From positions 1-9,442 of the forward strand of contig CALPPJ020000033.1 in the NCBI GenBank assembly GCA_943325425.2: a stretch of DNA of 9,442 nt. The letters are read 5' to 3'. The notes beneath the pieces were generated by a model. The model saw only the letters and a program-made list of their open reading frames with translations, was not told the DNA's origin and searched no databases. Both the position numbers and the translations under genes were made by a program. The stretch comes from Bifidobacterium breve (lineage in GTDB: Bacteria > Actinomycetota > Acidimicrobiia > Acidimicrobiales > Ilumatobacteraceae). Each line of letters starts with the position of its first letter. The stretch's first letter is position 1. Positions 1 to 7,179 of this stretch are shown here, one piece after another.

Positions 1-1
1 A

Positions 2-1255
2 GAGACAGCGCGCGTTAAAGGTGATGAGCGTATGTCAGACGTGATTGAAAAGGCCGTTCGTGATCGACAGCGTCCATTGCGCGAAGACATGGTGTTGCCT
101 TTCCGCAGTGGTTACGTGCGTTTGCGGGCCGAAGAAACCGAACGCATTATCAAAACTGCGCGCCGCCGTTTCCGTCGACATAATTCGGGGCGCAAGTGGG
201 TTGAAGGCGAAGTGTGGTCGGCGCTGGCTGCGACATGGCGTGAAGGCGATGTGTCGCACCGCGACGTGCGTGAAGAATTGCGACGTGATGATGACATGCG
301 TGTTGCATTTGAACGCATGTGGCCAGTGTTGACACCTGCACAGTTATTGCACGACCTATTTGGTTCGCGGGCTCTTTTGAAATCTGCTGGCCAAAAGCAT
401 CTTGAACTCGATGAAGTTGAGGCGTTGTTTCGTCCACGTTCTGAAGAACTTGATGATGTGCGCTGGACGACTGCCGATGCAGCGCTGCTTGATGAGGCGC
501 GGGTACACCTTGGCCCGATCCCCGGCAAAGACGGCAAGATTGACGAAGTCGACGAAATCCGCACGTATGGTCACATCGTGATTGACGAGGTCCAAGATCT
601 CACGCCAATGCAATTAGCTATGGTGACTCGGCGTTCATTGTCTGGTTCAATGACCGTGGTCGGTGACTTGGCGCAAGCAACGGGTGCTCACGCACCAGCA
701 ACTTGGGAAGACGTTCTTGATCACTTGCCAGGTCTCAAGCCAAGCCGAGTGATTGGTCTTTCGGTCGGCTATCGCATTCCTGGTCAAATTATGGACCTTG
801 CTAATCGCGTCATGGAAGCCGCCAATCCGGGTTTGCGGGCACCGCGGGCCGTGCGTGAAGGTGTTGCGGGCCCAACAATTGCTGCTGTTTCAGACCCGAC
901 TCAATTGCTTGGCGAAATCGTTCGACGCACCCGTGAAATGGTTGAGCAGGTCAATGGTGGCAACGTGGCAGTCGTGGTTCCCGATCGCATAGCCGAACAA
1001 GTCGCTGATGTTTTCACTGATGCTGGACTTGCCTTCGGTCGTGCTTCAAACACTGCACTCGATAACGGCATCACGATTGTTCCGGTGAGCGTGGTGAAGG
1101 GCCTTGAACTTGATGGTGTGGTTGTCGTTGAACCAAGTGACATCGTTGACGCCGAGGCTCAGGGCATGCGCTCGCTTTATGTCGCGCTCACCCGTGCGAC
1201 ACAGCGGTTAACAGTTGTGCACGCTCGTGCGTTGCCAGCGCCAATGATTGGCTAA
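2..1255 (+). CDS. helD: HelD-like superfamily 1 helicase, C-terminal part (5' end cut by window edge)
   Basis: This is the 3' part of a UvrD/Rep-type superfamily 1 ATPase of the HelD group. In Gram-positive bacteria HelD proteins bind RNA polymerase and use ATP to strip it from nucleic acid. The frame is open to the window edge with no stop before the ATG at 32, and the residues before that ATG (KGDERM) fit the family, so the true start and the Walker A motif lie upstream. Visible motifs are the Walker B-like IDEVQD (581-598), motif III GDLAQA (662-679), motif IV YRIPGQI (770-790), motif V around VVKGLELDG (about 1085-1135) and motif VI YVALTRAT (1178-1201). The visible part is 417 residues; full HelD proteins usually have about 700 or more. 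It converges on the lipoprotein gene 10 bp away. Being a helicase is near certain; HelD rather than another UvrD-like subgroup is likely. Confidence 0.85.
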   Translation, partial: ETARVKGDERMSDVIEKAVRDRQRPLREDMVLPFRSGYVRLRAEETERIIKTARRRFRRHNSGRKWVEGEVWSALAATWREGDVSHRDVREELRRDDDMRVAFERMWPVLTPAQLLHDLFGSRALLKSAGQKHLELDEVEALFRPRSEELDDVRWTTADAALLDEARVHLGPIPGKDGKIDEVDEIRTYGHIVIDEVQDLTPMQLAMVTRRSLSGSMTVVGDLAQATGAHAPATWEDVLDHLPGLKPSRVIGLSVGYRIPGQIMDLANRVMEAANPGLRAPRAVREGVAGPTIAAVSDPTQLLGEIVRRTREMVEQVNGGNVAVVVPDRIAEQVADVFTDAGLAFGRASNTALDNGITIVPVSVVKGLELDGVVVVEPSDIVDAEAQGMRSLYVALTRATQRLTVVHARALPAPMIG

Positions 1256-1265
1256 TTTCTGACTT

Positions 1266-1730
1266 CTATGAGTTGAGGAAGTTGCCCACCACTTGACCAG
1301 CGAAACGCGCGGCTTTATCGGCGTCGGCAGGACGATTGGTCGTGACGGCATTATTCGAGAGATCAACTAAGCGGCCAAGTGATTCGGCTGCGACTGGGTC
1401 AACGGTGATGAATTCGGTTTCGATCGCATTCCATAGCGCATTGATGAGCGCCAACTGATCGGCCTTACCAGCCTTAGTGCGGCCACTTTGATTGGGGCCA
1501 ATGAACGACGACAAAGCAATCATCTCGTCAACGAGTCGCGGCAGCAGTTCTTCGACCGTGCCGCTCGGCAAGGTGGTGGTGCTGACCTCAAGAGGAGCAA
1601 CGCTTGTGGCAATGGTGCTGTCGTAGGTTGTCGCGCCACAGGCGCTCAACAACAGGCAACTCATTGACATTGCGATCAGGCGATTGGTTCTCGTTGTATT
1701 AATCGGTTTGTTACTCGTAATGTTTTTCAT
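1266..1730 (-). CDS. Small predicted lipoprotein of unknown function
   Basis: This encodes 154 residues that I cannot assign to a named family. The N-terminus is a lipoprotein signal peptide: a basic, polar stretch (Lys2, Arg14, Arg17), a hydrophobic core at about 18-28, and a lipobox LSAC at 28-31. Cys31 would be the lipidated residue, so the mature protein (about 124 residues) should sit on the outer face of the cytoplasmic membrane. After the Cys comes a Thr/Ser-rich linker (about 32-55), then a probably helical domain (about 58-154) with no motif I recognise. I prefer the ATG at 1730 because the in-frame Met21 and Met23 would leave no basic n-region. It begins 9 bp after the stop of the DtxR-type regulator, so the two are probably cotranscribed. 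A role in metal handling is a guess from that context only. Confidence 0.75.
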   Translation of the reverse strand: MKNITSNKPINTTRTNRLIAMSMSCLLLSACGATTYDSTIATSVAPLEVSTTTLPSGTVEELLPRLVDEMIALSSFIGPNQSGRTKAGKADQLALINALWNAIETEFITVDPVAAESLGRLVDLSNNAVTTNRPADADKAARFAGQVVGNFLNS

Positions 1731-1739
1731 GGGGGTAAC

Positions 1740-2402
1740 TCAGGCTGTCACAAGAATGCGCGACGAGGCAAACGCACTGACCCCAATGGTGTTGCCATCA
1801 ATCACAACCATCATGGTGCCATCGTTGTTGGTCTCACGAATCTCGCCGTGGCGACCGGGCAAGATGCTCGACTGTTGCAAGAAGTCAAGGAGACCGGGAG
1901 TGAACTCAAGTTCTTCCGGAATGCGCGACACCGTGAACTTGGTTCCTGACGCTAACTGTGACAACGGCACGGCATCAGTGGCGATGTAACTCGATCCAGG
2001 AATGGGATTACCGTGCGGGCAGGTGGTGGGTGCGCCGAGAACGCGGTTCATGGCGACTTCAACGTCATCGCTAATGACGTGTTCCCATTTGCCAGCTTCT
2101 TGATGAGCGTCAGCCCAACTGAGTCCGAGAATGTCGGTGAGAAATCGTTCGGCTAAGCGGTGGCGACGGACGACCTGTTGAGCAAGGTTTTGTCCTTCAA
2201 CGGTGAGAGTGATTCGTGAACTCTCGGCGATCACCAGTCCGGCCTTGCTCATTTTTTCAATCATCTGTGAGACCGAGGCCCGACTCACCTGTAGTCGTTC
2301 GGCGATTCGAGCCTGGATGACGTCGAGATCGTCTTCGTGTAACTCAAAAATGCACTCGCAATATTCTTCAAAAGCGGGATGACGCTCTGGCGAGTTGAAC
2401 AT
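1740..2402 (-). CDS. DtxR/IdeR/MntR-family metal-dependent transcriptional repressor
   Basis: This is a 220-residue metalloregulator that should bind a divalent metal, dimerise and repress metal-uptake genes. Layout: winged helix-turn-helix at about 10-70 (helix-turn-helix around IAERLQVSRASVSQMIEKM), metal-binding and dimerisation domain at about 75-137 (RRHRLAERFL, KWEHVISDDV, PTTCPHGNPIPG), and an SH3/FeoA-like C-terminal domain at about 145-220. That is the three-domain DtxR/IdeR plan and close to DtxR's usual length, unlike two-domain Bacillus MntR. Against DtxR by eye, the ancillary-site residues H81, E85 and H100 are kept, and so are primary-site E107 and H108. DtxR Met10 is replaced by Glu13, and DtxR Cys102 by Gly104. 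Glu13 matches the Asp/Glu position of MntR, so manganese rather than iron is possible. The gene follows a strong palindrome (2422-2468), a likely site of autoregulation, and leads into a lipoprotein gene. Family confidence is high; the metal is uncertain. Confidence 0.93.
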   Translation of the reverse strand: MFNSPERHPAFEEYCECIFELHEDDLDVIQARIAERLQVSRASVSQMIEKMSKAGLVIAESSRITLTVEGQNLAQQVVRRHRLAERFLTDILGLSWADAHQEAGKWEHVISDDVEVAMNRVLGAPTTCPHGNPIPGSSYIATDAVPLSQLASGTKFTVSRIPEELEFTPGLLDFLQQSSILPGRHGEIRETNNDGTMMVVIDGNTIGVSAFASSRILVTA

Positions 2403-2421
2403 GAAGTCAGACTACCTGTTT

Positions 2422-2468
2422 TTCTGGTGCAGATAAGTTGCGAAATACGCAACGATTCTGCACCAGAA
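2422..2468. promoter_or_regulatory. Nested triple palindrome, candidate operator of the DtxR-type regulator gene
   Basis: This lies in the 76 bp gap between the dehydrogenase stop and the regulator start. Perfect 12 bp inverted arms, TTCTGGTGCAGA (2422-2433) and TCTGCACCAGAA (2457-2468), enclose a second perfect dyad with 6 bp arms, GTTGCG-AAATA-CGCAAC (2437-2453). Each outer arm contains its own small dyad (TCTG-GTG-CAGA and TCTG-CAC-CAGA). The three dyad centres fall at 2428, 2445 and 2462, exactly 17 bp apart. No T-run follows the stem on the minus strand, so it does not look like an intrinsic terminator. A repressor site for the adjacent gene is the best reading. It does not resemble the classic DtxR/IdeR iron box, so the binding protein is inferred from position only. 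Confidence 0.6.
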
Positions 2469-2478
2469 TCACGAGGGT

Positions 2479-4029
2479 TTATTCAAAGACAACGCCTTGG
2501 GCGAGGGGGAGTTGATCTGAATAGTTGATCGTCTGGGTTTGGCGACGCATATACGCCTTCCAACTATCGCTTCCGCTTTCGCGTCCGCCACCCGTTTCCT
2601 TCTCGCCACCGAATGCGCCACCAATTTCTGCACCTGATGGTCCGATGTTCACATTGGCGATTCCGCAATCGCTGCCTATCGCGCTAGTGAAACGTTCGGC
2701 TTCGCGCAAGTCAGTCGTGAAAATGCTTGAGGCAAGACCTTGTGGCACACCGTTTTGTAACTCAATCGCTTCGTCAAAAGTTGAATATGACATGACATAC
2801 AAAATTGGCGCAAAGGTTTCAGTGGCAACGATGTCAGTTTGTGCTGGCATGCGCACCAACGCGGGGCGGATGTACGCGGCCTCTGGTGCTTCAGGTGTTT
2901 CGTGACGCTGCCCGCCAGCGACCACAACCCCACCGTCATTTTCGGCTTGTTTGATGGCTGCTTGCATATTGTGCAACGACTGCAGATTGATCAGCGGACC
3001 AACCAAGTTGTTGGAGTCAAGGGGACTTCCGACCCGCAAGTTGTTGTACGCCTTGCCGACGCGCTCGCATACTTCATCAATTTGTGACTCATGAACAATG
3101 AGGCGACGAAGAGTCGTGCAACGTTGGCCGGCGGTCCCTGCAGCCGAAAAGGTAATTCCGCGAACCGCTAAATCAAGATCAGCTGATGGAGTAATAATGG
3201 CGGCGTTATTGCCGCCAAGTTCAAGGATGGACCGGCCAAAGCGGGCCGCAACTACAGGAGCTACTGCACGTCCCATTCGGGTTGAACCAGTTGCTGACAA
3301 AACGGGAACTCGATGATCGGCAGCCAGTGCGGCACCAACCGAGGCGTCGCCAAAGACCACCTGACACACATCGACGGGTGCGCCAGCAGCTTCAGCCGCA
3401 CGACGAACCAGAGTTGTCGTCGCTAGAGCTGTGAGGGGCGTGAGATCTGATGGTTTCCAGATCACGGTGTCGCCACACACCAATGCCAACGCCGCGTTCC
3501 ACGACCACACTGCGACGGGGAAGTTGAAGGCACTGATGACCCCGACCGGACCAAGTGGCTGCCAAGTTTCAGTGAGACGGTGTTGAGGTCGCTCTGATGC
3601 GATCGTCAAACCGTGAATCTGTCGTGACAGGCCAACTGCGAAGTCGCAGATATCAATCATCTCTTGTACTTCGCCGAGCGCCTCAGAACGTATCTTGCCA
3701 ACTTCAATTTGTACAAGATCGGCTAGAGACTCTTTGTGTGTGCGCAGTTCAATGCCGAGGTGGCGAACAACTTCGCCGCGCACGGGTGCCGGGACCGCTC
3801 GCCAGGTGCGAAAGACTTCAACTGCAGTGGTGATGGCTTGTTCAACTGATGTCTGGGTGAGCGAACTGGCGATGGCGCCTAATGCTTGACCGTTAATGGG
3901 CGAACGAGCCGAAAGAGGCGTTGTGCCAGAAGCACTGATACTGGCATCGCTTCCGATTGCATTGAGTGCACGTTGCGCAACATCGCGAAGTTCATTCGCA
4001 GGGGGCGGGTTAATTGTTTGACTAGTCAC
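2479..4029 (-). CDS. amaB: ALDH7-family aldehyde dehydrogenase (likely L-piperidine-6-carboxylate / aminoadipate-semialdehyde dehydrogenase)
   Basis: This is a 516-residue NAD(P)-dependent aldehyde dehydrogenase. The ALDH7 (antiquitin) group oxidises alpha-aminoadipate semialdehyde, in equilibrium with L-piperidine-6-carboxylate, to alpha-aminoadipate in lysine and pipecolate breakdown. The catalytic set is complete: Asn169 in SAFNFP, general base Glu270 in LELGGNN, and nucleophile Cys304 in GTAGQRCTTLRR, with the usual 34-residue gap between Glu and Cys. The GQRCTTLRR motif and the C-terminal stretch with GPSGAEIGGAFGG, KETGGGRESGSD and WKAYMRR are typical of ALDH7. The start is a GTG at 4029; an in-frame TAG lies directly upstream, so no earlier start is possible, and no ATG occurs before mid-protein. 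There is no clear ribosome-binding site. It lies 38 bp after the toroid gene on the same strand, so cotranscription is possible, although its chemistry does not obviously fit that cluster. A related semialdehyde substrate is the main alternative. Confidence 0.92.
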   Translation of the reverse strand: MTSQTINPPPANELRDVAQRALNAIGSDASISASGTTPLSARSPINGQALGAIASSLTQTSVEQAITTAVEVFRTWRAVPAPVRGEVVRHLGIELRTHKESLADLVQIEVGKIRSEALGEVQEMIDICDFAVGLSRQIHGLTIASERPQHRLTETWQPLGPVGVISAFNFPVAVWSWNAALALVCGDTVIWKPSDLTPLTALATTTLVRRAAEAAGAPVDVCQVVFGDASVGAALAADHRVPVLSATGSTRMGRAVAPVVAARFGRSILELGGNNAAIITPSADLDLAVRGITFSAAGTAGQRCTTLRRLIVHESQIDEVCERVGKAYNNLRVGSPLDSNNLVGPLINLQSLHNMQAAIKQAENDGGVVVAGGQRHETPEAPEAAYIRPALVRMPAQTDIVATETFAPILYVMSYSTFDEAIELQNGVPQGLASSIFTTDLREAERFTSAIGSDCGIANVNIGPSGAEIGGAFGGEKETGGGRESGSDSWKAYMRRQTQTINYSDQLPLAQGVVFE

Positions 4030-4067
4030 CTAGACAGTCTTGCCGATACGGCGAGGTGGTCAGAACT

Positions 4068-5096
4068 TCAATCAGTGACGAGTGAGGGCAAAAAGAGTTT
4101 GGCCGCTGGTGAACTTGCGGTGATCGCATCAGCGGCCATGATGACCGCGGCGCCGGTATACGCGGTCCGTTCGCCGGCTGGGAAGTTTTCGAGCGATGGA
4201 TACACAATGCCAGTCATATACGAGCCGTCATCGGTGCGATGTGCGCGTGTCCAGTACAACAAATCTGTTGCAGTACTCAGATCGCCCACGGCGGCATGGG
4301 CCAATGAACATTCGGCAGTTTCAGCGGCAGTCACCCAAGGTTCGTCGCTGACGCAACGAATACCGCGACCTTCCATAGCAAAGGTGTCCCACAAATCGGC
4401 CAAACGAGCTTTGGCTTGGTCGCCTTCCATCGCGTTGGTGAGAACTGGGTAGTACCAGTCCATTGCCCAACGAGTCTTGGGTTCGAAAGCATCGGGTCGA
4501 GTGGTAATTGCAGCGCGCAGTTGATCGGCGGCAGCAGCCCAATGGGGTTTTGGTTCATTGATGAGTTCAGCAAGGTGCACCGCGCAGGTGAGTGCGTGCC
4601 AAATACTTGATGAACCAGTGAGCAATGCATAATCCCAAGGGCTCGCATGTTCTTCTTTGGCCCACAAAATGGTGCCATCGTGACGGCGCATTGACACCAC
4701 CCATTCAATGGCGCGTTCAACAGTAGGCCACAAATGATCTACGAATCCGCGGTCCCAGGTGCAGAGCCAGTGATGCCAGACTCCGGCAGCGATATACGCA
4801 CACACGTTGGTGTCGAGTTTTGGTTCTTCAACAATTCCGCCTGGCAAGTAATAGTTGAACCACCAGCCGTCTGGGTGCTGCATATCAACGAGCCATTCGT
4901 AGGCCCGCTCGGCATTGTGGTGCAGGCCAGCAATATCAAGAGCAATTGCTGTTTCAACATGGTTCCATGGGTCGCAGTGCCCATCTTTGAACCAGGGAAT
5001 CATTCCACTATCGAGTTGAAGCGCGGCGATTGATTCGGCAGTTTGTACAACCTCATCAGCGCTGAGAACACCCTCAATGTGGGGGATACGACTCAT
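4068..5096 (-). CDS. Predicted alpha/alpha-toroid protein (prenyltransferase / six-hairpin glycosidase-like)
   Basis: This encodes 342 residues with no signal peptide or membrane span, so it is probably cytosolic. It is rich in Trp and built of repeated helical hairpins ending in similar turns: HPDGWWFNYY (74-83), RHDGTILWAKE (138-148) and TDDGSYMTG (288-296). Conserved-looking acidic/aromatic patches include DGHCDPWNHVETA (38-50) and ASPWDYALLTGSS (151-163). This matches the alpha/alpha barrel fold shared by prenyltransferase beta-subunit/squalene-cyclase-like proteins and by GH15-type or six-hairpin glycosidases. I see neither the DCTAE motif of squalene cyclases nor the DXDD motif of class II terpene cyclases, so neither activity is supported. 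The ATG shares four bases (ATGA) with the end of the methyltransferase gene, indicating translational coupling. Its partners, GT4 and methyltransferase, suggest glycan or glycolipid work, possibly as a hydrolase or glycan-binding subunit. The function is unassigned. Confidence 0.72.
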   Translation of the reverse strand: MSRIPHIEGVLSADEVVQTAESIAALQLDSGMIPWFKDGHCDPWNHVETAIALDIAGLHHNAERAYEWLVDMQHPDGWWFNYYLPGGIVEEPKLDTNVCAYIAAGVWHHWLCTWDRGFVDHLWPTVERAIEWVVSMRRHDGTILWAKEEHASPWDYALLTGSSSIWHALTCAVHLAELINEPKPHWAAAADQLRAAITTRPDAFEPKTRWAMDWYYPVLTNAMEGDQAKARLADLWDTFAMEGRGIRCVSDEPWVTAAETAECSLAHAAVGDLSTATDLLYWTRAHRTDDGSYMTGIVYPSLENFPAGERTAYTGAAVIMAADAITASSPAAKLFLPSLVTD

Positions 5097-5821
5097 GAGT
5101 GGACCGGCATTTTCTGAGCGTAGATAATCAGGCTCTTGCCCATGACTGGTGACAAAGCCCGTTCAAGAATCTTCATTGAACGTGGCTGTTTGATGATGTC
5201 CCATTCAAGAAACTGCTTGTAGCGATTGACAAGTTTGTTGTCTTCGCGACGTGGACCAACGGCGCACTTGAGCCACCAATACGGTGAATGCAAACCATGA
5301 GCATGATGTGAACCCGTCACGATCAACCCAGCTGAACGTAATTTGGCTTCTAGTTCGGTCTGCGAATAAATGCGTACGTGGCCGCCAACCGATTTGGGGG
5401 CGTGGTATTCATCGCTCAACATCCAGTTGATTTTTTCGGGCCACCACGAAGGAACCGTGCAGGCCAGAGTTCCGCCGGGTCGCACGACCCGTGCCAGTTC
5501 GGCGATCGCGGCAACATCGTCTTGAATGTGTTCAAGTACTTCAGAAGTAATGACACGATCAAAAGTGTTGTCGGCAAATGGCAATTTGGTGGCGTCGCCG
5601 CGCAACGCACCCATATAGCGATCGGCGGCAATGTCTTTGGCTTCGATCATTGCGCCGAAAGTTGCACGGGTCATACGTACTTCCTCATCGGCGTAATCAA
5701 GCGCAACGATGCGACCACCCAAACGGGCAATCTCAAATGCGTGGCGACCAAAGCCGGCGCCAGCATCAAGTACAAGATCACCAGGGGTGAGCCCAAGCTG
5801 TTTAAAGCGAACGGTCAACAT
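5093..5821 (-). CDS. Class I SAM-dependent methyltransferase (Methyltransf_11-like)
   Basis: This is a 242-residue Rossmann-fold methyltransferase that uses S-adenosylmethionine. Motif I is VLDAGAGFGRHAFE (17-30). The acidic residue at the end of strand 2 is Asp42 in ALDYAD and would bind the ribose. GDATKLPFADNTFD (75-88) with the following VLEHIQDD is the usual adenine-binding and strand 4 region, and RVVRPGGTLACTVP (111-124) is the post-motif region. The C-terminal part (about 125-242) carries many aromatic and His residues (SWWPEKINW, HVRIYSQ, HHAHGLHSPYWW) and probably shapes the acceptor site. The start ATG at 5821 lies 3 bp after the GT4 stop, and the stop overlaps the next start by four bases. 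With a glycosyltransferase in the same operon, O-methylation of a sugar or of a lipid-linked glycan is the best inference. The class is certain; the substrate is unknown. Confidence 0.9.
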   Translation of the reverse strand: MLTVRFKQLGLTPGDLVLDAGAGFGRHAFEIARLGGRIVALDYADEEVRMTRATFGAMIEAKDIAADRYMGALRGDATKLPFADNTFDRVITSEVLEHIQDDVAAIAELARVVRPGGTLACTVPSWWPEKINWMLSDEYHAPKSVGGHVRIYSQTELEAKLRSAGLIVTGSHHAHGLHSPYWWLKCAVGPRREDNKLVNRYKQFLEWDIIKQPRSMKILERALSPVMGKSLIIYAQKMPVHS

Positions 5822-5824
5822 GGG

Positions 5825-7120
5825 TTATTTCACTCGACCATTTCGGCGCAGTTTGTCTTGGTTGGCGGGCATCGCTAAGACTTCGCGGTATTGCTCAACG
5901 GTTTGCTCGGCGCACTTGCGCCAGGTCCAACGCTCAACAACGCGGTTGCGGCCATTGAGGCCAACTCGGGCACGAAGTTCGGGGTCATCAAGTCCCCGGC
6001 GAATCGTGGCGGCTAATCCTTCGGCATCGCCAGCCTTGCATCCAAGAACCGTGTCGCCATCAGTGCCTGTTACTTCTGGCAATGCGCCACCATCGGTGGC
6101 GACCAAACAAATTCCGGTGCACATGGCTTCAATCGCAGGAAGGCTGAATCCTTCATACAACGATGGAACCACTGCGAGTTCGGCCTCGGCATAGAGCTCA
6201 ACGATGCGTTCATCGGAAACGCCAGAAACAAATTGGATATGTGGAGCAAGGCCCAATTTGTCAATGAGATCCATACTTTTGCCGGGTTTTGGCTTGCCAA
6301 TGATGGTCAAAGTGACATCACGTTCGGTGCGCAATTTGGCAACGGCTTCGAGCAAGTACGACAAACCTTTCAGAGCAACGTCGGCAGAGGCCGTGGTGAT
6401 GAGTCGACCAGGAATGCGCTTCACTTCAGGCTGCGGTTTAAACAGATCTGGATCTACACCCACTGGGACAAGACGCATGCGGTCATATGAAACGCCCATA
6501 TCGCCATGAATATCTTTGATGCTGTTTTCACTCACAACAACAATGCGTGGCATACGACTTGCCACGCGACCTTGCATTTCAACGAATGAATAAAAACGTG
6601 ACACACCAAACTTTTTATACCAGTTAGGGGCGTGTTCCATTTCAAGTGCCCGGTCACGAGTAATGGGATGATGCAACGTGACAATGGTGGGAATCAGTTT
6701 TTCCAGCGACAGGATGCCGTAACCGAGACATTGATTGTCGTGCACAAGGTCAAATTCGCCGGTGCGCTGAGCGAGGTGGCGCTTGACGCGAGCACTGAAT
6801 GCCGCGGGTTCGCCAAATGTGCCGGTCAAGAAAAGACCAAGCTCGTAGAAGTCTTCGCGAGTCTTGAGTTCCCAAATTGCGGGGAACCGGAAGGGATAGT
6901 GATCGTTGATGAGATCAAGACTTGGCAACTTGGTGAGTTTGATGCGGTCGTCCAAGATGGGATACGGCTGACCACCGAAGACTTCGACGCTATGGCCGAG
7001 GTCAACGAGTGCTTTAGTGAGGTGACGGGTATAGACGCCTTGACCACCGACATGAGGTTTGCCGCGATAGGTGAGGTAAGCGATCTTTAATGGCCCATTG
7101 GGGTCGCGGGCGTCAGACAT
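5825..7120 (-). CDS. GT4-family glycosyltransferase (GT-B fold)
   Basis: This is a 431-residue retaining glycosyltransferase of the two-Rossmann GT-B type, predicted to move a sugar from a nucleotide donor onto a glycan or lipid acceptor at the inner face of the membrane. The N-terminal domain has LKIAYLTYRGKPHVGGQGVY (11-30), with the Gly-rich donor/acceptor loop typical of GT4. The C-terminal domain has LVPVGVDPDLFKP (217-229), the donor phosphate contact KGLSYLLEA (251-259), and the EX7E element EGFSLPAIE (323-331). No signal peptide or membrane span is seen. I use the ATG at 7120, just before the conserved first strand. An earlier in-frame ATG at 7186 would add 22 non-conserved residues and overlap the sigma gene. 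A 17 bp palindrome lies 19 bp upstream of the chosen start. It is first in a tight set with a methyltransferase and a toroid protein. GT4 membership is firm; donor and acceptor are unknown. Confidence 0.92.
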   Translation of the reverse strand: MSDARDPNGPLKIAYLTYRGKPHVGGQGVYTRHLTKALVDLGHSVEVFGGQPYPILDDRIKLTKLPSLDLINDHYPFRFPAIWELKTREDFYELGLFLTGTFGEPAAFSARVKRHLAQRTGEFDLVHDNQCLGYGILSLEKLIPTIVTLHHPITRDRALEMEHAPNWYKKFGVSRFYSFVEMQGRVASRMPRIVVVSENSIKDIHGDMGVSYDRMRLVPVGVDPDLFKPQPEVKRIPGRLITTASADVALKGLSYLLEAVAKLRTERDVTLTIIGKPKPGKSMDLIDKLGLAPHIQFVSGVSDERIVELYAEAELAVVPSLYEGFSLPAIEAMCTGICLVATDGGALPEVTGTDGDTVLGCKAGDAEGLAATIRRGLDDPELRARVGLNGRNRVVERWTWRKCAEQTVEQYREVLAMPANQDKLRRNGRVK

Positions 7121-7139
7121 GCTTGCCAATGCTACCGTC

Positions 7140-7156
7140 GGGTCACTTAGTGACCC
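7140..7156. promoter_or_regulatory. Perfect 17 bp palindrome upstream of the GT4 gene
   Basis: GGGTCAC-TTA-GTGACCC, with 7 bp arms and a 3 bp centre, lies in the 59 bp between the sigma-fusion stop and the chosen GT4 start, 19 bp before that ATG. Neither strand has a T-run after it, so a standard intrinsic terminator is unlikely. On the minus strand a weak promoter-like pair abuts it: TTAAGG (7178-7183), a 17 bp spacer, and TATAGG (7155-7160). Transcription would then begin inside the palindrome, as expected for a repressor operator. An RNA hairpin at the 5' end of the operon transcript is the alternative. The binding factor is unknown. Confidence 0.5.
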
Positions 7157-7179
7157 TATACAAGCCTCTGACCTGCGCC

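Noticed and set aside
1256..1265. Bidirectional terminator between the convergent helicase and lipoprotein genes
   Set aside because: Only 10 bp separate the stops and I see no stem-loop there.
2422..2468. Intrinsic terminator for the dehydrogenase gene
   Set aside because: On the minus strand the stem is followed by AAAACAGG, not a T-run, and the stem is broken by a 3-base mismatch. Regulatory dyads fit better.
4042..4052. Short dyad GCCG-ATA-CGGC between the toroid and dehydrogenase genes
   Set aside because: It has only 4 bp perfect arms and no T-run. It is too weak to call a terminator or operator.
3886..4452. Rightward 188-codon open frame
   Set aside because: It lies antisense to the dehydrogenase and toroid genes, both of which have strong family motifs. 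Its translation has low-complexity Ser/Arg/Ala content and no domain.
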